A stretch of DNA of 64,000 bases from DATKFM01 sp963851215 (GTDB taxonomy: Bacteria; Pseudomonadota; Alphaproteobacteria; Dongiales; Dongiaceae): NCBI GenBank assembly GCA_963851215.1, contig CAWKOG010000004.1, forward strand, positions 1-64,000, in the 5' to 3' direction. The notes below the pieces were generated by a model. That model saw only the letters and a program-made list of their open reading frames with translations, did not search any database and was not told the origin of the DNA. Positions 19,268 through 28,578 of the stretch are shown one piece after another. A program made the position numbers and the translations under genes. Each line of letters opens with the position of its first letter. The first letter of the stretch is position 1.

Positions 19268-19648
19268 ATGTGTTGGAAAGCGTTGCTCATCGTGCTCACC
19301 ATAGCGCTGTGGCCATTTGGCTCTGAGGCGCTCACGCGTGATGATTTTCTCGTCCATACTACGCAGGATTTGGTCAAGCTCTGTACGGCGAGTGAGAGCG
19401 ACCCCTTGTACCAGGCCGCCATCGGTTTTTGTCATGGCTATGCGGTCGGTAGCTATCATTACTACCAGGCGGCAACCTCAAGTGGTGAGCAGACGGGCTT
19501 CGTGTGCTTCCCTCAGCCTCCACCGACACGGGTAGAGACGCTCCAGATGTTCCTCGCGTGGACAAAGGAGAATCCACAATCGATGAACGACCGTGCCGTA
19601 GATAGCATCTTCCACTTCCTCGGGACTAAATTCCCCTGTCGGCGTTAA
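19268..19648 (+). CDS. secreted Rap1a/Tai-like domain protein
   Basis: 126 residues with a near-perfect AAAGGAGG ribosome site. A signal peptide ends SEA. The mature part follows the Rap1a/Tai pattern: a threonine-rich start, LVKLCTASESDPLYQAAIGF, the glycine-rich CHGYAVGSYHYY, a cysteine in FVCFPQP, a conserved helix and the terminal FPC. Founding members neutralise type VI amidase effectors, but the fold is also common in proteins with no such role. No effector or type VI gene is near. It is the first gene behind the triple operator. Confidence 0.65.
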   Translation: MCWKALLIVLTIALWPFGSEALTRDDFLVHTTQDLVKLCTASESDPLYQAAIGFCHGYAVGSYHYYQAATSSGEQTGFVCFPQPPPTRVETLQMFLAWTKENPQSMNDRAVDSIFHFLGTKFPCRR

Positions 19649-19734
19649 GGCCGAGGCGCGGCCGTGCGTGCCGCACGGCATACTGGAGGCAATACGGAGG
19701 CCAGGAGTAGCCTCTTCTTATAAGGAGTAATCAT

Positions 19735-20007
19735 ATGCGGCGTTTTATGCTCCCTATCATCGTAGTCCTCATCATATCACTCGCGGGGTGCGCCGGGATG
19801 TCTGAGACGCAGCAGCGCACGGTGACTGGTGGCGCAGCTGGTGCAGCCGGTGGCGCACTCATCGGCGCCATCGCTGGCAACGCTGCCCTGGGCGCGGCTA
19901 TTGGCGGAGCCGCTGGCCTGACAGGCGGCTTCCTGTACGGGAAGCACGAAGAATCGAAGCAACAGGCATATCAACAAGGAGTGGCAGACGGACGTCGAAG
20001 CCAGTGA
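19735..20007 (+). CDS. glycine-zipper lipoprotein
   Basis: 90 residues behind AAGGAG. The lipoprotein signal ends LAGC. The mature part is one long glycine zipper (GGAAGAAGGALIGAIAGNA, then GAAIGGAAGLTGGFLYGK) and a short charged coil. Such YMGG-type proteins sit in the outer membrane or periplasm. It follows the Rap1a/Tai-like gene by 86 bases and may share its transcript. It is similar in design to the protein encoded at 14041-14508. Confidence 0.7.
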   Translation: MRRFMLPIIVVLIISLAGCAGMSETQQRTVTGGAAGAAGGALIGAIAGNAALGAAIGGAAGLTGGFLYGKHEESKQQAYQQGVADGRRSQ

Positions 20008-20373
20008 GCATTCGTTTGAAAATCGAGGTCCGGGCTGGATGCTTTTTGCGATAAGGACCTCAGTGAGCTGCCAGAGACCGGGCACAGCCTGGAGTAGCGG
20101 CATGGAGCATGGGATGCGGAGGGAGTGATAGGCGGCGGTACCCTCTTGTATTCCCCTCTTCCATGCCCCATACTCACGTCACAGGAAGAGTATAGAGCGT
20201 AAGGTGGCATGCCCGCACCAGGGGAAGGATAAAGTGTCCCTTCCGACGTCGCCAGCCTCACATAGAGGAGGGATGGATCTCATGTTGTGCCACGAGCGCC
20301 TGGGTAGGCTCCTGCAATACGACGATCACCTGGTTAGCTGAGTAGTGCGCCCTACGAGGCTTTCGAGGGAGTT
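20008..20373. other. intergenic region upstream of the DUF4058 gene
   Basis: 366 bases with no gene I can support. A GAGGGAG ribosome site ends it. Confidence 0.5.
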
Positions 20374-21171
20374 ATGATGCACTCACCTTTTCCGGGGATG
20401 GACCCGTATCTGGAAGCGCCGGGCATCTGGCCAGATGTGCACACCCGTCTGATGACGATTATCGGGGAGCAATTGACGCCATTGCTTGCCCCGAAATACC
20501 TGGCGGAGTTGGAAACCCAGGTGGTCATCGACCGTCTCGATGATGACCCCCAGGCCGTGCTCCCGGATGTCAGCATCACCAGCCCTGACGTGTCCGCCGG
20601 AGCCCCGTCAGCCGTGGCGGTCGCGGCGCCGGCCCCCGTCCAGATCCGCGTGCCGCTGGACATCCCCACCCGCATGGTCTCCGTCTACATTCGCCAGCGG
20701 GAGACGGCGCGCCTGGTAGCAGTGATCGAGTTACTCTCGCCGGTCAATAAGCGGCGCGGGCAGGGCCGGGAAGAGTACTTAGAAAAACGCCGCACCTTGC
20801 TGGCCTCGCCAGTGCATGTCATCGAGATCGACCTCCTGCGCCGCTATCCCCGCATGCCTTTCGACGATCCCTTACCTCCGGCCCACTATATTGTGATGGT
20901 CTGCAAGGCAGGAGAACGGCCCCGTAGCAGTGTGTGGCCCATCAGCGTGCGTCAACCCCTACCGACGGTCCCTATCCCCCTGCTGCCCCCAGACCCGCCG
21001 GTGCCCCTGGAGCTGGGGCCGGCTCTGCGCACCGCCTACGAGCGGGCCCGCTATGACCTGCGGGTGGATTACCACAAGCCGCCCGTGCCGCCATTGTCGC
21101 CAGCCGATGCCGCATGGGCGGAAGCGCTGCGAGGACCTCTCGGAGGACAACCCCCGCAAGGCGGCTCATAG
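20374..21171 (+). CDS. DUF4058 family protein
   Basis: 265 residues. The family opening SPFPGMDPYLEAPGIWPDVH is present, followed by YLAELETQVVID, RLVAVIELLSPVNKRRGQG and HVIEIDLLRR. DUF4058 is common in cyanobacteria and some uncultured bacteria. The ELLSP...K and EIDLLR segments resemble nuclease-like acidic motifs of the Uma2/PD-(D/E)xK type, but no activity is established. The start has two adjacent ATGs. The gene stands alone. Confidence 0.8.
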   Translation: MMHSPFPGMDPYLEAPGIWPDVHTRLMTIIGEQLTPLLAPKYLAELETQVVIDRLDDDPQAVLPDVSITSPDVSAGAPSAVAVAAPAPVQIRVPLDIPTRMVSVYIRQRETARLVAVIELLSPVNKRRGQGREEYLEKRRTLLASPVHVIEIDLLRRYPRMPFDDPLPPAHYIVMVCKAGERPRSSVWPISVRQPLPTVPIPLLPPDPPVPLELGPALRTAYERARYDLRVDYHKPPVPPLSPADAAWAEALRGPLGGQPPQGGS

Positions 21172-21383
21172 ATCGTTTGCACGTCGAGCTACGGGTACGC
21201 GCCAGCAGCATCTGTCTCCACCCCGATGTCATCCAGGAGGTTCTGGCCCGTGAGGTGATGCATACCACGTCGCAAGATATGTGACCTATTTATTCTTTTA
21301 CATCACTGACTTATGCTATTCTCAGCTATCGTTGTACGAACACTCCCTACACATTGTCTGTCAAGATGGTCAGGAGGAATGCC

Positions 21384-23044
21384 ATGCACAACGTGTGTAA
21401 ACAGCTCTTGGTCTGGATCCTCGCCGTGCTTGTGTCACTGCCGTGGCCCGTACGCCTCGAGGCCCAGGGCACTGGAACCGTGTTCAGGCCAGAGGAAATC
21501 GAGCAGCTGGTCGCGCCCATCGCCCTGTATCCTGACTCGTTGGTGTCGCAGATCCTGATGGCGTCTACGTACCCCCTGGAGGTGGTCGAGGCTGCTCGGT
21601 GGGCGAAGGCGAACAAGACCCTGAAAGGTGACGCCCTGACCACGGCCCTGGAGCGACAAAACTGGGATCCGAGCGTCAAGTCGCTCGTGAACTTTCCGCA
21701 GGTGCTTGACATGATGGACCAGAAACTCGACTTAACCCAGCGGCTGGGCGACGCGTTTCTGGCGCAGCAAAAAGATGTGCTGGACGCCGTCCAGAGGCTG
21801 CGCGGGAAGGCGCAAGCACAGGGCAACCTGAAGACTACGAAAGAACAAACGGTGATCGTCGAGCAACCGGCACCACAAACCACGTTCGTCGAGCAACCGG
21901 CGCCACAAACCACGTTCGTCGAGCAACCGGCGCCACAAACCACCGTGATCAGGATCGAACCGACCAATCCCGAGGTGGTGTACGTGCCGACGTACAACCC
22001 GACCGTGGTGTATGGCGCATGGCCTTATCCCGCCTATCCACCCTATACGTATGCTCCGTATTATCCGTACGGGGGGGCTGTGGCAGCAGGGGCATTGGCC
22101 TTTACCGCTGGCGTGGCACTGGGCGCGGCCTGGGGATACGCCTGGGGGGGATGCAACTGGCGCGGCGGGGATGTCGACGTCAATGTCAATCGCAACACCA
22201 ATTTCAACCGCAACATCAACCGCGAGAGTTATCGGGCGAATATGGAAGCGCGCGGGCAAAGGGGGCAAGGCTCCTGGCAGCATGACGCCAGTCACCGGAA
22301 GGGCGTCTCGTATAGAGATCAAGGGACGGCGCAGCGCTTCAACCGAGGCAGCGATGCGCGAGCCGCGTCATCACGGGAGGCGTTTCGTGGGCGAGCCGAG
22401 AGTGGGCGGCAAGAGCTGGCACGTGGTGGAGCGGACCGGATCGGTCAAGGGGGTGGTGTGGGTGGTCGGGGTGGTGTGGGTGATCGGGGTGGTGTGGGAG
22501 ATCGGGGTGGTGCAGGAGGCCGCGGTGGTGTGGGTGATCGGGGTGGTGTAGGAGATCGGGGTGGTGCAGGAGGCCGCGGTGGTGTGGGAGATCGGGGTGG
22601 TGTAGGAGATCGGGGTGGTGCAGGAGGCCGCGGTGGTGTAGGAGACCGCGGTGGTGTGGGTGATCGGGGGGGGGTGAGCAGTCGCCAGGGTGGGCTGGGT
22701 GACAGGCCAGGACAGCACGGTGGGTTGGGAGGTCAGTCCGGTGGACGCGGGGGTACCAGTCGAGAGGCAAGCGCATTCCAGGGACTTGGTCAAGGCAGCC
22801 AGGTGCGTAGCGCGAGCGATCGCGGTGCCGCGAGCCGGGGCGGAGAAATGCGAGCGACTAGCGGCGGCGGGGGACGTGGCGGCGGCGGGGGAAGTTTCCA
22901 GGGCGGCGGTGGCGGACGTGGTAGTGGCGGCGGGTTCCAGGGTGGCGGCGGCGGACGTGGTGGTGGTGGCGGGTTCCAGGGTGGTGGTGGCGGCGGCGTG
23001 GTGGTGGTGGTGGCGGACGTGGTGGTGGCGGCGGACGTCGGTGA
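21384..23044 (+). CDS. DUF3300 family secreted protein with Gly-rich tail
   Basis: The start at 21384 follows CAGGAGG. A signal peptide ends LEA. The DUF3300 core has EEIEQLVAPIALYPDSLVSQ, LMASTYPLEVVEAARW and NFPQVLDMMDQ. Three 10-residue repeats (VEQPAPQTTF) come next, then the Tyr/Pro motif YVPTYNPTVVYG and a glycine-zipper patch. A long GGVGDRGG-type repeat tail and a GGGGGRGGGG region end it. The frame changes in this G-rich end; in the shifted frame the tail closes with GGRR and a stop at 23044. Without the slip it falsely fuses with the next gene. DUF3300 and DUF2950 genes commonly occur as neighbours. Confidence 0.8.
21858..21947 (+). repeat. three 30-base direct repeats in the DUF3300 gene
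   Basis: Units at 21858, 21888 and 21918 encode VEQPAPQTTF and near copies, almost identical in bases. This suggests recent in-frame duplication. Confidence 0.85.
22438..22680 (+). repeat. in-frame 15-base repeat tract in the DUF3300 gene
   Basis: About fifteen units of a 15-base pattern encode GGVGDR or GGAGGR. The tract has higher-order duplication of 45-60 bases. It codes for protein, so it is not a CRISPR array. Confidence 0.85.
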
Positions 23045-23198
23045 GGCTGGTGTTGTTGGACGTACACGTGTTATCGGTTCGTTCTCACTGTATCCGCATC
23101 AAGACGGGTGTCGCATGAGTCACACATCAATCATGAGCGAGGCACGATACACTGGACCTGTTTTCGACTCACGTCACAGGAGCCCTTGGGAGGATATA

Positions 23199-24156
23199 AT
23201 GATGTGGCAATGCACCAGAAATCTGGCGAACTGCGTACCGGTTAGGCGCCTGACGATGCTGCTCGTGTTGTGCCTGCTGTCCATGGGAGCGGTAGGAGTT
23301 GCGATGGGCGCCGCTGCCAGGCAGAAGAGCTTTCCTGCTCCAGAGGAAGGCGTGCAGGCGCTGATCGAGGCAGCGCGGAAAAACGACACCGCAGCCCTGC
23401 TGGCGGTCCTCGGGCCAGAGGCGAAATCCTTCGTCGACACCGGTGACCAGGTCGCCAATCAGGCCAGCCATGAGCGTTTCGTCAAGTCATACGAAGAGGC
23501 ACATACACTGGTGCCGTCTGGGGACACGAAGGTTGTGCTGCAGATTGGCAAAGACGAATGGGCTTTCCCCATCCCGCTCATCAAGGGCAGCGCCGGTTGG
23601 TACTTCGACACGCGGGAGGGCAAGGCGGAGATCCTCAATCGACGCATCGGCCGCAACGAACTGGACGTCATCCAGGTGTGCCTGGCCTATGTCGACGCGC
23701 AACGCGAATATTACGTGCGCAACCCCCGCAACGCTGCGCTGCTGCAGTATGCCTCAAAGTTCATCAGCACGAAGGGCAAACGCGACGGACTGTATTGGGA
23801 AACAGCGGCCGACGAGCCGCCAAGCCCATTGGGTCCCCTCGTGGCCCAGGCCAGGCGCGAGGGCTACAGGAATGCTGCCAGCAAGCCGGTGCCCTATCAC
23901 GGCTACTATTACAAAATGCTCACCAGGCAGGGACCCAGACGCGCCGGATGGTGCCTATAATTATGTGGTACGCGGCAAGCTGGTCGGTGGCTTTGCCCTG
24001 GTGGCCTACCCGGCACAGTACGGGTCGTCCGGGATCATGACCTTCATCGTGAACCACGACGGGATTGTCTATGAGAAAGACCTCGGGCCCAACACTGCCG
24101 CTACGGCGCAGTCCATGACGAAGTTCAACCCGGACAAAACGTGGAAGAAACCCTAG
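23199..24156 (+). CDS. DUF2950 family secreted protein
   Basis: The start at 23199 follows GGGAGG. A signal peptide or anchor (LVLCLLSMGAVGVAMGAAA) precedes the DUF2950 core: VQALIEAARKNDTAALLAVLG, GWYFDTREGKAEILNRRIGRNE, YHGYYYKMLT and, in the shifted frame, FALVAYPAQYGSSGIMTF and NHDGIVYEKDLG. The frame changes between 23,925 and 23,940, at a run of three c bases. Corrected, it is about 318 residues, the normal size. It pairs with the DUF3300 gene upstream; both products are periplasmic, and their role is unknown. Confidence 0.82.
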
Positions 24157-24220
24157 GGCTACTTACCCTCGCCATAATGGACCAGTTCCTGCTCCATGTC
24201 GTGATCCACTATCCCGATGC

Positions 24221-24319
24221 CTGCGGCATCGCCTCATGCTCAGTTACGAGGCGAACGCCGAGGGGTTGAGCACGGACGACGTCATCAAAGAGATCGTGCA
24301 ACGCGTGGCCGTTGCCTGA
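24221..24319 (+). pseudogene. carboxy-terminal remnant of a MoxR-type AAA ATPase
   Basis: About 32 codons read LRHRLMLSYEANAEG, then STDDVIKEIV, up to a TGA. This matches the end of MoxR-family AAA+ ATPases (APDVLRHR-x-LSYEA). The bases before 24221 do not continue the protein, so the rest is lost. Recognition is from memory of the family end. Confidence 0.5.
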
Positions 24320-24346
24320 AAACAGGGCCGAGACGGCGAGAGAAGG

Positions 24347-24973
24347 TTACCGCCTGGCCGCTGGTTGTGAGAGGGTCGTAATCGCCGCGGCAATCTCGCG
24401 ACTCAAGGCGCCCAGGCTGTGGCTCATAGCCGCCGCGAGCGCGGCGTACCCCTGGGTGCCTGTTGGTTCACGCAAGGTCGACTTCTGGCTCAGTAAGACC
24501 TCCTGGCCATTCTTGCCAACAATACTCCAGAGCGCGACGAGCGAGGTCTCACCGCCGATCTCTCCAAGAAAGTGGGTGACGTCGACAACGACCTGATACT
24601 CGATCGCCAGCGGTCCCTTCCAGGGGAAGAGCATGACGCGATCCGTGGCCAGCAGGATGGAGAGGTTGTCGGCCAGGACCCGCAAGAAGTTGTCCCGTAG
24701 TGGTTCGGCCCATTCGTCAAAGGTGGCAGGATGGAGCTGATAACTCTGGTTGCCGGTCACGATCTGCAGCCGATTCGTATATTGCGGTAACTCCACGGGT
24801 CCCACACCAATAGCCAGGCCACGACCACCCGCGTCAGGCCCGGCGCGTTCGGCCCGGGGCAGTGGCGTCAACACGTACAGGCGTGAGAACTGCTGTTGCC
24901 CGAAACAACCGCTCAGCGCAACTCCACACACAGCCAGGATCAGCAGAGCACAGCATGGACGCCACAGGAGCAT
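24347..24973 (-). CDS. ABC-transport auxiliary lipoprotein (PqiC/YmbA-like)
   Basis: 208 residues with a lipoprotein signal ending LSGC. The family pattern is seen in RLYVLTPLPR, GPVELPQYTNRLQIVT, WAEPLRDNFLRVLADNL and YQVVVDVTHFLGE. Such outer-membrane lipoproteins work with MCE-type lipid transporters. It is the last gene of a four-gene unit (permease, ATPase, MCE protein, lipoprotein); its start nearly abuts the stop of the MCE gene. Confidence 0.8.
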   Translation of the reverse strand: MLLWRPCCALLILAVCGVALSGCFGQQQFSRLYVLTPLPRAERAGPDAGGRGLAIGVGPVELPQYTNRLQIVTGNQSYQLHPATFDEWAEPLRDNFLRVLADNLSILLATDRVMLFPWKGPLAIEYQVVVDVTHFLGEIGGETSLVALWSIVGKNGQEVLLSQKSTLREPTGTQGYAALAAAMSHSLGALSREIAAAITTLSQPAARR

Positions 24974-26104
24974 TTATTTGCCTCCCCCGTCTTTTTTCCC
25001 AAACAGCAAAGCATTCGGGTTGCGTTCGAGCGAATTGGCTAAGACGCGGATAGCACGCCCGGCATCCGCCAGTTCCTGCAGCGTTTTGGTGAATTCGTAG
25101 CCGATAGGAGCCGTCGGCGTCAGAAAGACACGCGCGGCGGTCAAGGTGTCTTGCCCGTTGACCATCATCCCGAGCGTTGCCTTCGACGTCTCCCTGAGGC
25201 TCGTCAGCAGCGGTACGAGCTGGCCATCCGTGTTCTGCGCCAGCTTGGTAAAGTTCCCCAGCGTCGTGGTGGCGCTCGTCGCCACACGCTCTACCTGCTT
25301 ATCCGCACGCTGCACCAGTTGCTGGGCGTCCGTGGCCAGCCTGCCGACCTGCCCCAGCGCCGTGGTGGCACTTCCCATCATCGTCGTGGCGTTGGATGCC
25401 ACCCGTTCCACCTGCGTATCAAAGTGCTGTATCAGTTGCTGGGTGCCCTGCAGTGTGGCGTTCAGGTTGCGGATGGCTTCCCGCAGTTCGGGGGCATTCA
25501 CCAGTTGCTCGATGCCGCGTAAGGCTCCCTCCAGCTCCACAAAGATCTCCTCGAGGGGAAGCTCGGCCAGTTTGGCAAGGCCTTTCCGCGCCGCCTGTGT
25601 CACCTCTTGCATGGCCGTGGGAATAGCGGGGATCTCGATCAGGTAGGTGGCCGGATCGACGACGTCCTCTTTCAGAGGAAGGTCGGGATAGAGGTCGAGT
25701 TGCACGAACAACTGCCCGGTGACGAGACTCTCCGTCTGGAGTTGCGCGCGCAACCCGCGCTTGATGAGCGCTACGAGCATATCTTGCCGTGTGCCAGCCA
25801 TCTCGCCCGATATCTGCACGTAACCCTGCGAGCCTTGCGGGATCTCGATGATCACGGGAACCCGAAAATCAAGTCTGTGCCGGTCAAAGTACAGTTCGAC
25901 GGTTAGCACTGACCCGATCTTGACGCCCCGGAAGGTGACCGCTGCTCCTATCTGCAAGCCCTGCACGGAACCATCAAAGTAAATCACCGCCCGCACAGTT
26001 TTCACGAAGAACTTCCCGGAACCTAAAATGAGCACACCGGCCACCATCAGGACGATGGCCCCAATGATAAAGATACCAATGATAGCTGGATTCCCTCGCT
26101 TCAT
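24974..26104 (-). CDS. mlaD: MCE/MlaD-type lipid-binding protein
   Basis: 376 residues from an ATG with GGGAG just upstream. One amino-terminal membrane helix (AIIGIFIIGAIVLMVAGVLI) anchors it. The MCE domain follows (VIYFDGSVQGLQIGAAVTFRGVKIG is its core). A long helical tail has repeats such as TQVERVASNATT and KQVERVATSATT, which look like an alpha-helical needle. It carries phospholipid across the periplasm as a ring. It lies in the same open frame as the ATPase gene with no stop between; normal relatives are separate, so a base may be missing near 26,115, or the two may be fused. Confidence 0.85.
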   Translation of the reverse strand: MKRGNPAIIGIFIIGAIVLMVAGVLILGSGKFFVKTVRAVIYFDGSVQGLQIGAAVTFRGVKIGSVLTVELYFDRHRLDFRVPVIIEIPQGSQGYVQISGEMAGTRQDMLVALIKRGLRAQLQTESLVTGQLFVQLDLYPDLPLKEDVVDPATYLIEIPAIPTAMQEVTQAARKGLAKLAELPLEEIFVELEGALRGIEQLVNAPELREAIRNLNATLQGTQQLIQHFDTQVERVASNATTMMGSATTALGQVGRLATDAQQLVQRADKQVERVATSATTTLGNFTKLAQNTDGQLVPLLTSLRETSKATLGMMVNGQDTLTAARVFLTPTAPIGYEFTKTLQELADAGRAIRVLANSLERNPNALLFGKKDGGGK

Positions 26105-26884
26105 GTGGACTCTCCCCCGCGTGTAAGAAATTGGCACACTCTTGGGATCCTGGGACTCGGCCAGCAACGTCTTCGGATTGCCCACAGCAATCATGGTCCT
26201 GGTCTCCACGTCGAGAAACACGGAGTTCGTCCCGATCGCAAAAATACTCGCCAGCTCGTGGGTGACGATCACTACTGTGGCGCCAAGACTGTCCCGCAGT
26301 GCCAGAATGAGGTCATCGAGCAGGCGCGAGCTGATCGGATCGAGCCCGGCCGAGGGCTCATCGAAAAAAAGAATGTCAGGATCGAGCGCCATGGCGCGGG
26401 CGAGACCAGCCCGTTTCTGCATACCTCCACTAATCTCGGATGGATAGTAGTCCTCAAAGCCAGCCAGACCCACCAGCGCGAGCTTCAACGACGCCAGTTC
26501 GCGACTCTGGCTCGGACTGAGCGTGGTGTATTGCTCCAGTGGCAGGGTGATGTTCTCGGCGAGTGTCAGGGAACTCCACAGGGCACCGCTCTGGTACAGC
26601 ACACCGAAGTGGCGCATCATGCGGTCACGCTCGTCTGGTTCCGCCTTCCAGAGGCTCTGGCCGTTGTACAGCACGTCCCCCCTGGCCGGCGCCTGGAGAC
26701 CAATGAGATGCCGCAGCAGGGTGCTCTTGCCACAGCCGCTGCCGCCCATGATGATGAAAATGTCACCGCGCTGGATCGTGAAGCTCAGATCGCGCTGGAT
26801 CACAAAGCTGCCATAGGCCATGGTGAGATCCTGGACCGCGATGTGTGCGTCGTCTGATGCCACCTGTGCTTGTGCTACGTTCAC
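26105..26884 (-). CDS. mlaF: ABC transporter ATPase, MlaF type
   Basis: About 260 residues from a GTG at 26884, five bases after the permease stop. Walker A is GGSGCGKSTLLR, the signature is SEISGGMQKRAGLARA, and Walker B is ILFFDEPSAGLDP, followed by VIVTHEL. It powers the MlaE-type permease. Near its end (SYTRGRV) the frame runs into the MCE gene. One frame over, the same bases would give a TGA overlapping that gene's ATG, the usual layout, so a one-base slip is likely. Confidence 0.85.
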
Positions 26885-26889
26885 GAGTT

Positions 26890-28044
26890 TTACACCCCCA
26901 GCACATCGTAGATCACGGTCAAGCCCGCATCGCACACGATAATCCAGACGATCGCTGTAACCACGGCGGAGGTCGCGGCAGCTCCCACGGCAGAAGCGCT
27001 GCGCCCGGACTGCATGCCCCGCATACAACCCGCCAGCGCTACGAGCACGCCAAAGACGCCGCCTTTGATCAAGCCTACGACAACATGGGTGAGCGTGAGC
27101 ACGCTGACGGTTTGCTGATAATACTGTTCAAGGCTCAAATTCAGCATGCCAACGCCAATCAGGGCGCCTCCCAGGATACCAACGACGTCAGCATAGATGC
27201 ACAACAATGGGACCATCAATACCAGAGCCAGCATGCGGGGCAATACTAAAAACTCCATGGGTGAGATGCCCATCGTCGACAACGCATCGATCTCCTGATT
27301 GACCGTCATTGTGCCCAACTGTGCAGCGAAAGCCGCCCCTGTACGCCCCGCCATGATGATACCCGTCATCATGGCGCCCATCTCGCGTACCATCCCCAGC
27401 CCCACCAGGTTGGCCACGTAGATCTGCGCCCCGAATTGCCGCAACTGCATGGCTCCGACAAAGGCGAGAATCAGGCCCACCAGAAAACTGATGAGCGAGA
27501 CGATAGGTAAAGCCTGGACACCGCATTCCTGTACGATCAGTATAAAATCGGCACGGCGAAAGCTCGCCTGGCCGCGCAGCAACTTACCGCATGCCAGTGC
27601 CGTCTGACCCAGGAAAGCGAGCATCTCTATGGTGGCATCGAGAACGGCAAGGGCCCCCTTGCCAATCCGTACCACGATGGATTCCCGCGCCACTTCACGG
27701 CGCGCCCCGGCGCGCTCCGGCACTGCCGTAGCCAGTTGCAATAAGCGTTGCACGCCCTGCGGCAGGCCAGCATGGTCAACGGCGATGCGACTCTGCGTGC
27801 AGAGAGCGTCGAGCTTGAGCAGGAACGTGAGCAGGCCGCTGTCCCAGCCGGTGAGTTCCTGCGTGTCAAACATGAGGCGCTGCGCCCGCGGCGCTGCCCC
27901 CAACTGCGCTTCCACCTCCGCCGTTGAGGGCAGTGCGGCGTGTATGCTCCACTTGCCAGCGAGTTGCACGCACAGGGTGTCGGGTGTCGGTCGCGTGAAG
28001 CGGATCTCACAGTGGGCCTGTATCCCGTTCGTAGCTGCCTCCAT
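26890..28044 (-). CDS. mlaE: MlaE-type permease with amino-terminal STAS-like domain
   Basis: 384 residues from an ATG behind GGAGG (a longer start at 28071 is possible). Residues 1-115 resemble a STAS domain (LMFDTQELTGWDSGLLTFLLKL), as in MlaB. The permease follows with five or six helices and the family motifs GAMMTGIIMAGRTGAAFAA, TMGISPMEFLVLPR and GGVFGVLVAL. So MlaB and MlaE functions appear fused. It heads the lipid-transport unit. Two tandem operators lie upstream, in the space shared with the patatin gene. Confidence 0.85.
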   Translation of the reverse strand: MEAATNGIQAHCEIRFTRPTPDTLCVQLAGKWSIHAALPSTAEVEAQLGAAPRAQRLMFDTQELTGWDSGLLTFLLKLDALCTQSRIAVDHAGLPQGVQRLLQLATAVPERAGARREVARESIVVRIGKGALAVLDATIEMLAFLGQTALACGKLLRGQASFRRADFILIVQECGVQALPIVSLISFLVGLILAFVGAMQLRQFGAQIYVANLVGLGMVREMGAMMTGIIMAGRTGAAFAAQLGTMTVNQEIDALSTMGISPMEFLVLPRMLALVLMVPLLCIYADVVGILGGALIGVGMLNLSLEQYYQQTVSVLTLTHVVVGLIKGGVFGVLVALAGCMRGMQSGRSASAVGAAATSAVVTAIVWIIVCDAGLTVIYDVLGV

Positions 28045-28160
28045 AGGGCCTCCAGCGCTCTGGTCGATCATGGTATGGAAGTGTCGTTGACCCCGTCCGT
28101 GGAGTGGGAAGGTCGCCAGCGTGTATGAAGAGAAATACAACCACACCAACCAGCTGACAA

Positions 28161-28203
28161 TGGGACTAAGGTCCTATGCGTATGAGCCAAAAGTCCTATT
28201 GTC
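28161..28203 (+). promoter_or_regulatory. tandem palindromic operator, locus 4
   Basis: Modules GGGACTAAGGTCCTAT and GAGCCAAAAGTCCTAT lie 22 bases apart, followed by TGTC. It is 117 bases upstream of the divergent mlaE start at 28044. By its TATTGTC end it points toward the patatin gene. Confidence 0.65.
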
Positions 28204-28423
28204 TGGATCATGCCAGTGGTTATAGATTTTTGCAGACGATATCATGGTTGTCTTCAGGATGCGAGGGTGCGCAGGGAACACTTGCGGCGACAGGCAAGTG
28301 GCGGGAGACGAGCGGCTACCGGCCATGAACCCACACTGAGGCACAGGCAAGTCCGCAAAGTATGGCGTATACTATGAAACCTCTGGCCTGGATGTCTGTT
28401 TCGTCAGTTCGATACCAGTAAAA

Positions 28424-28451
28424 CGTCATACCCGCTTTTGCTGGTATGACG
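28424..28451. repeat. short hairpin repeat between the mla and patatin genes
   Basis: CGTCATACC and GGTATGACG form a perfect nine-base stem around ten bases. This is the general form of common dispersed hairpins, but no second copy was seen in this window. Confidence 0.5.
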
Positions 28452-28535
28452 CGAGGCCGCAGGAACTGGCAGTGTAGGTATGCAATGGACATCGAGAGAT
28501 AGGCCTTGCGTCCCAGGTCAGTGGGCCGGCGATCG

Positions 28536-28578
28536 TGAGACAAAGGTCCTATCTGCATAGGCCTAAAGTCTCATAGCC
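28536..28578 (+). promoter_or_regulatory. tandem palindromic operator, locus 5
   Basis: Modules GAGACAAAGGTCCTAT and GGCCTAAAGTCTCAT are about 22 bases apart, in the same order as the others. It ends 74 bases upstream of the patatin gene start. Confidence 0.65.

Noticed and set aside
19268..19648. A type VI immunity/effector system
   Set aside because: Only the Rap1a/Tai-like fold is present; no effector, toxin or secretion gene is nearby.
22438..22680. CRISPR-like repeat array
   Set aside because: The units are 15 bases with no spacers and encode a Gly-rich protein tail in frame.
21354..23960. An 868-residue DUF3300-DUF2950 fusion protein
   Set aside because: The DUF3300 tail has its own stop one frame over at 23044, and the DUF2950 gene has its own ribosome site and signal peptide.
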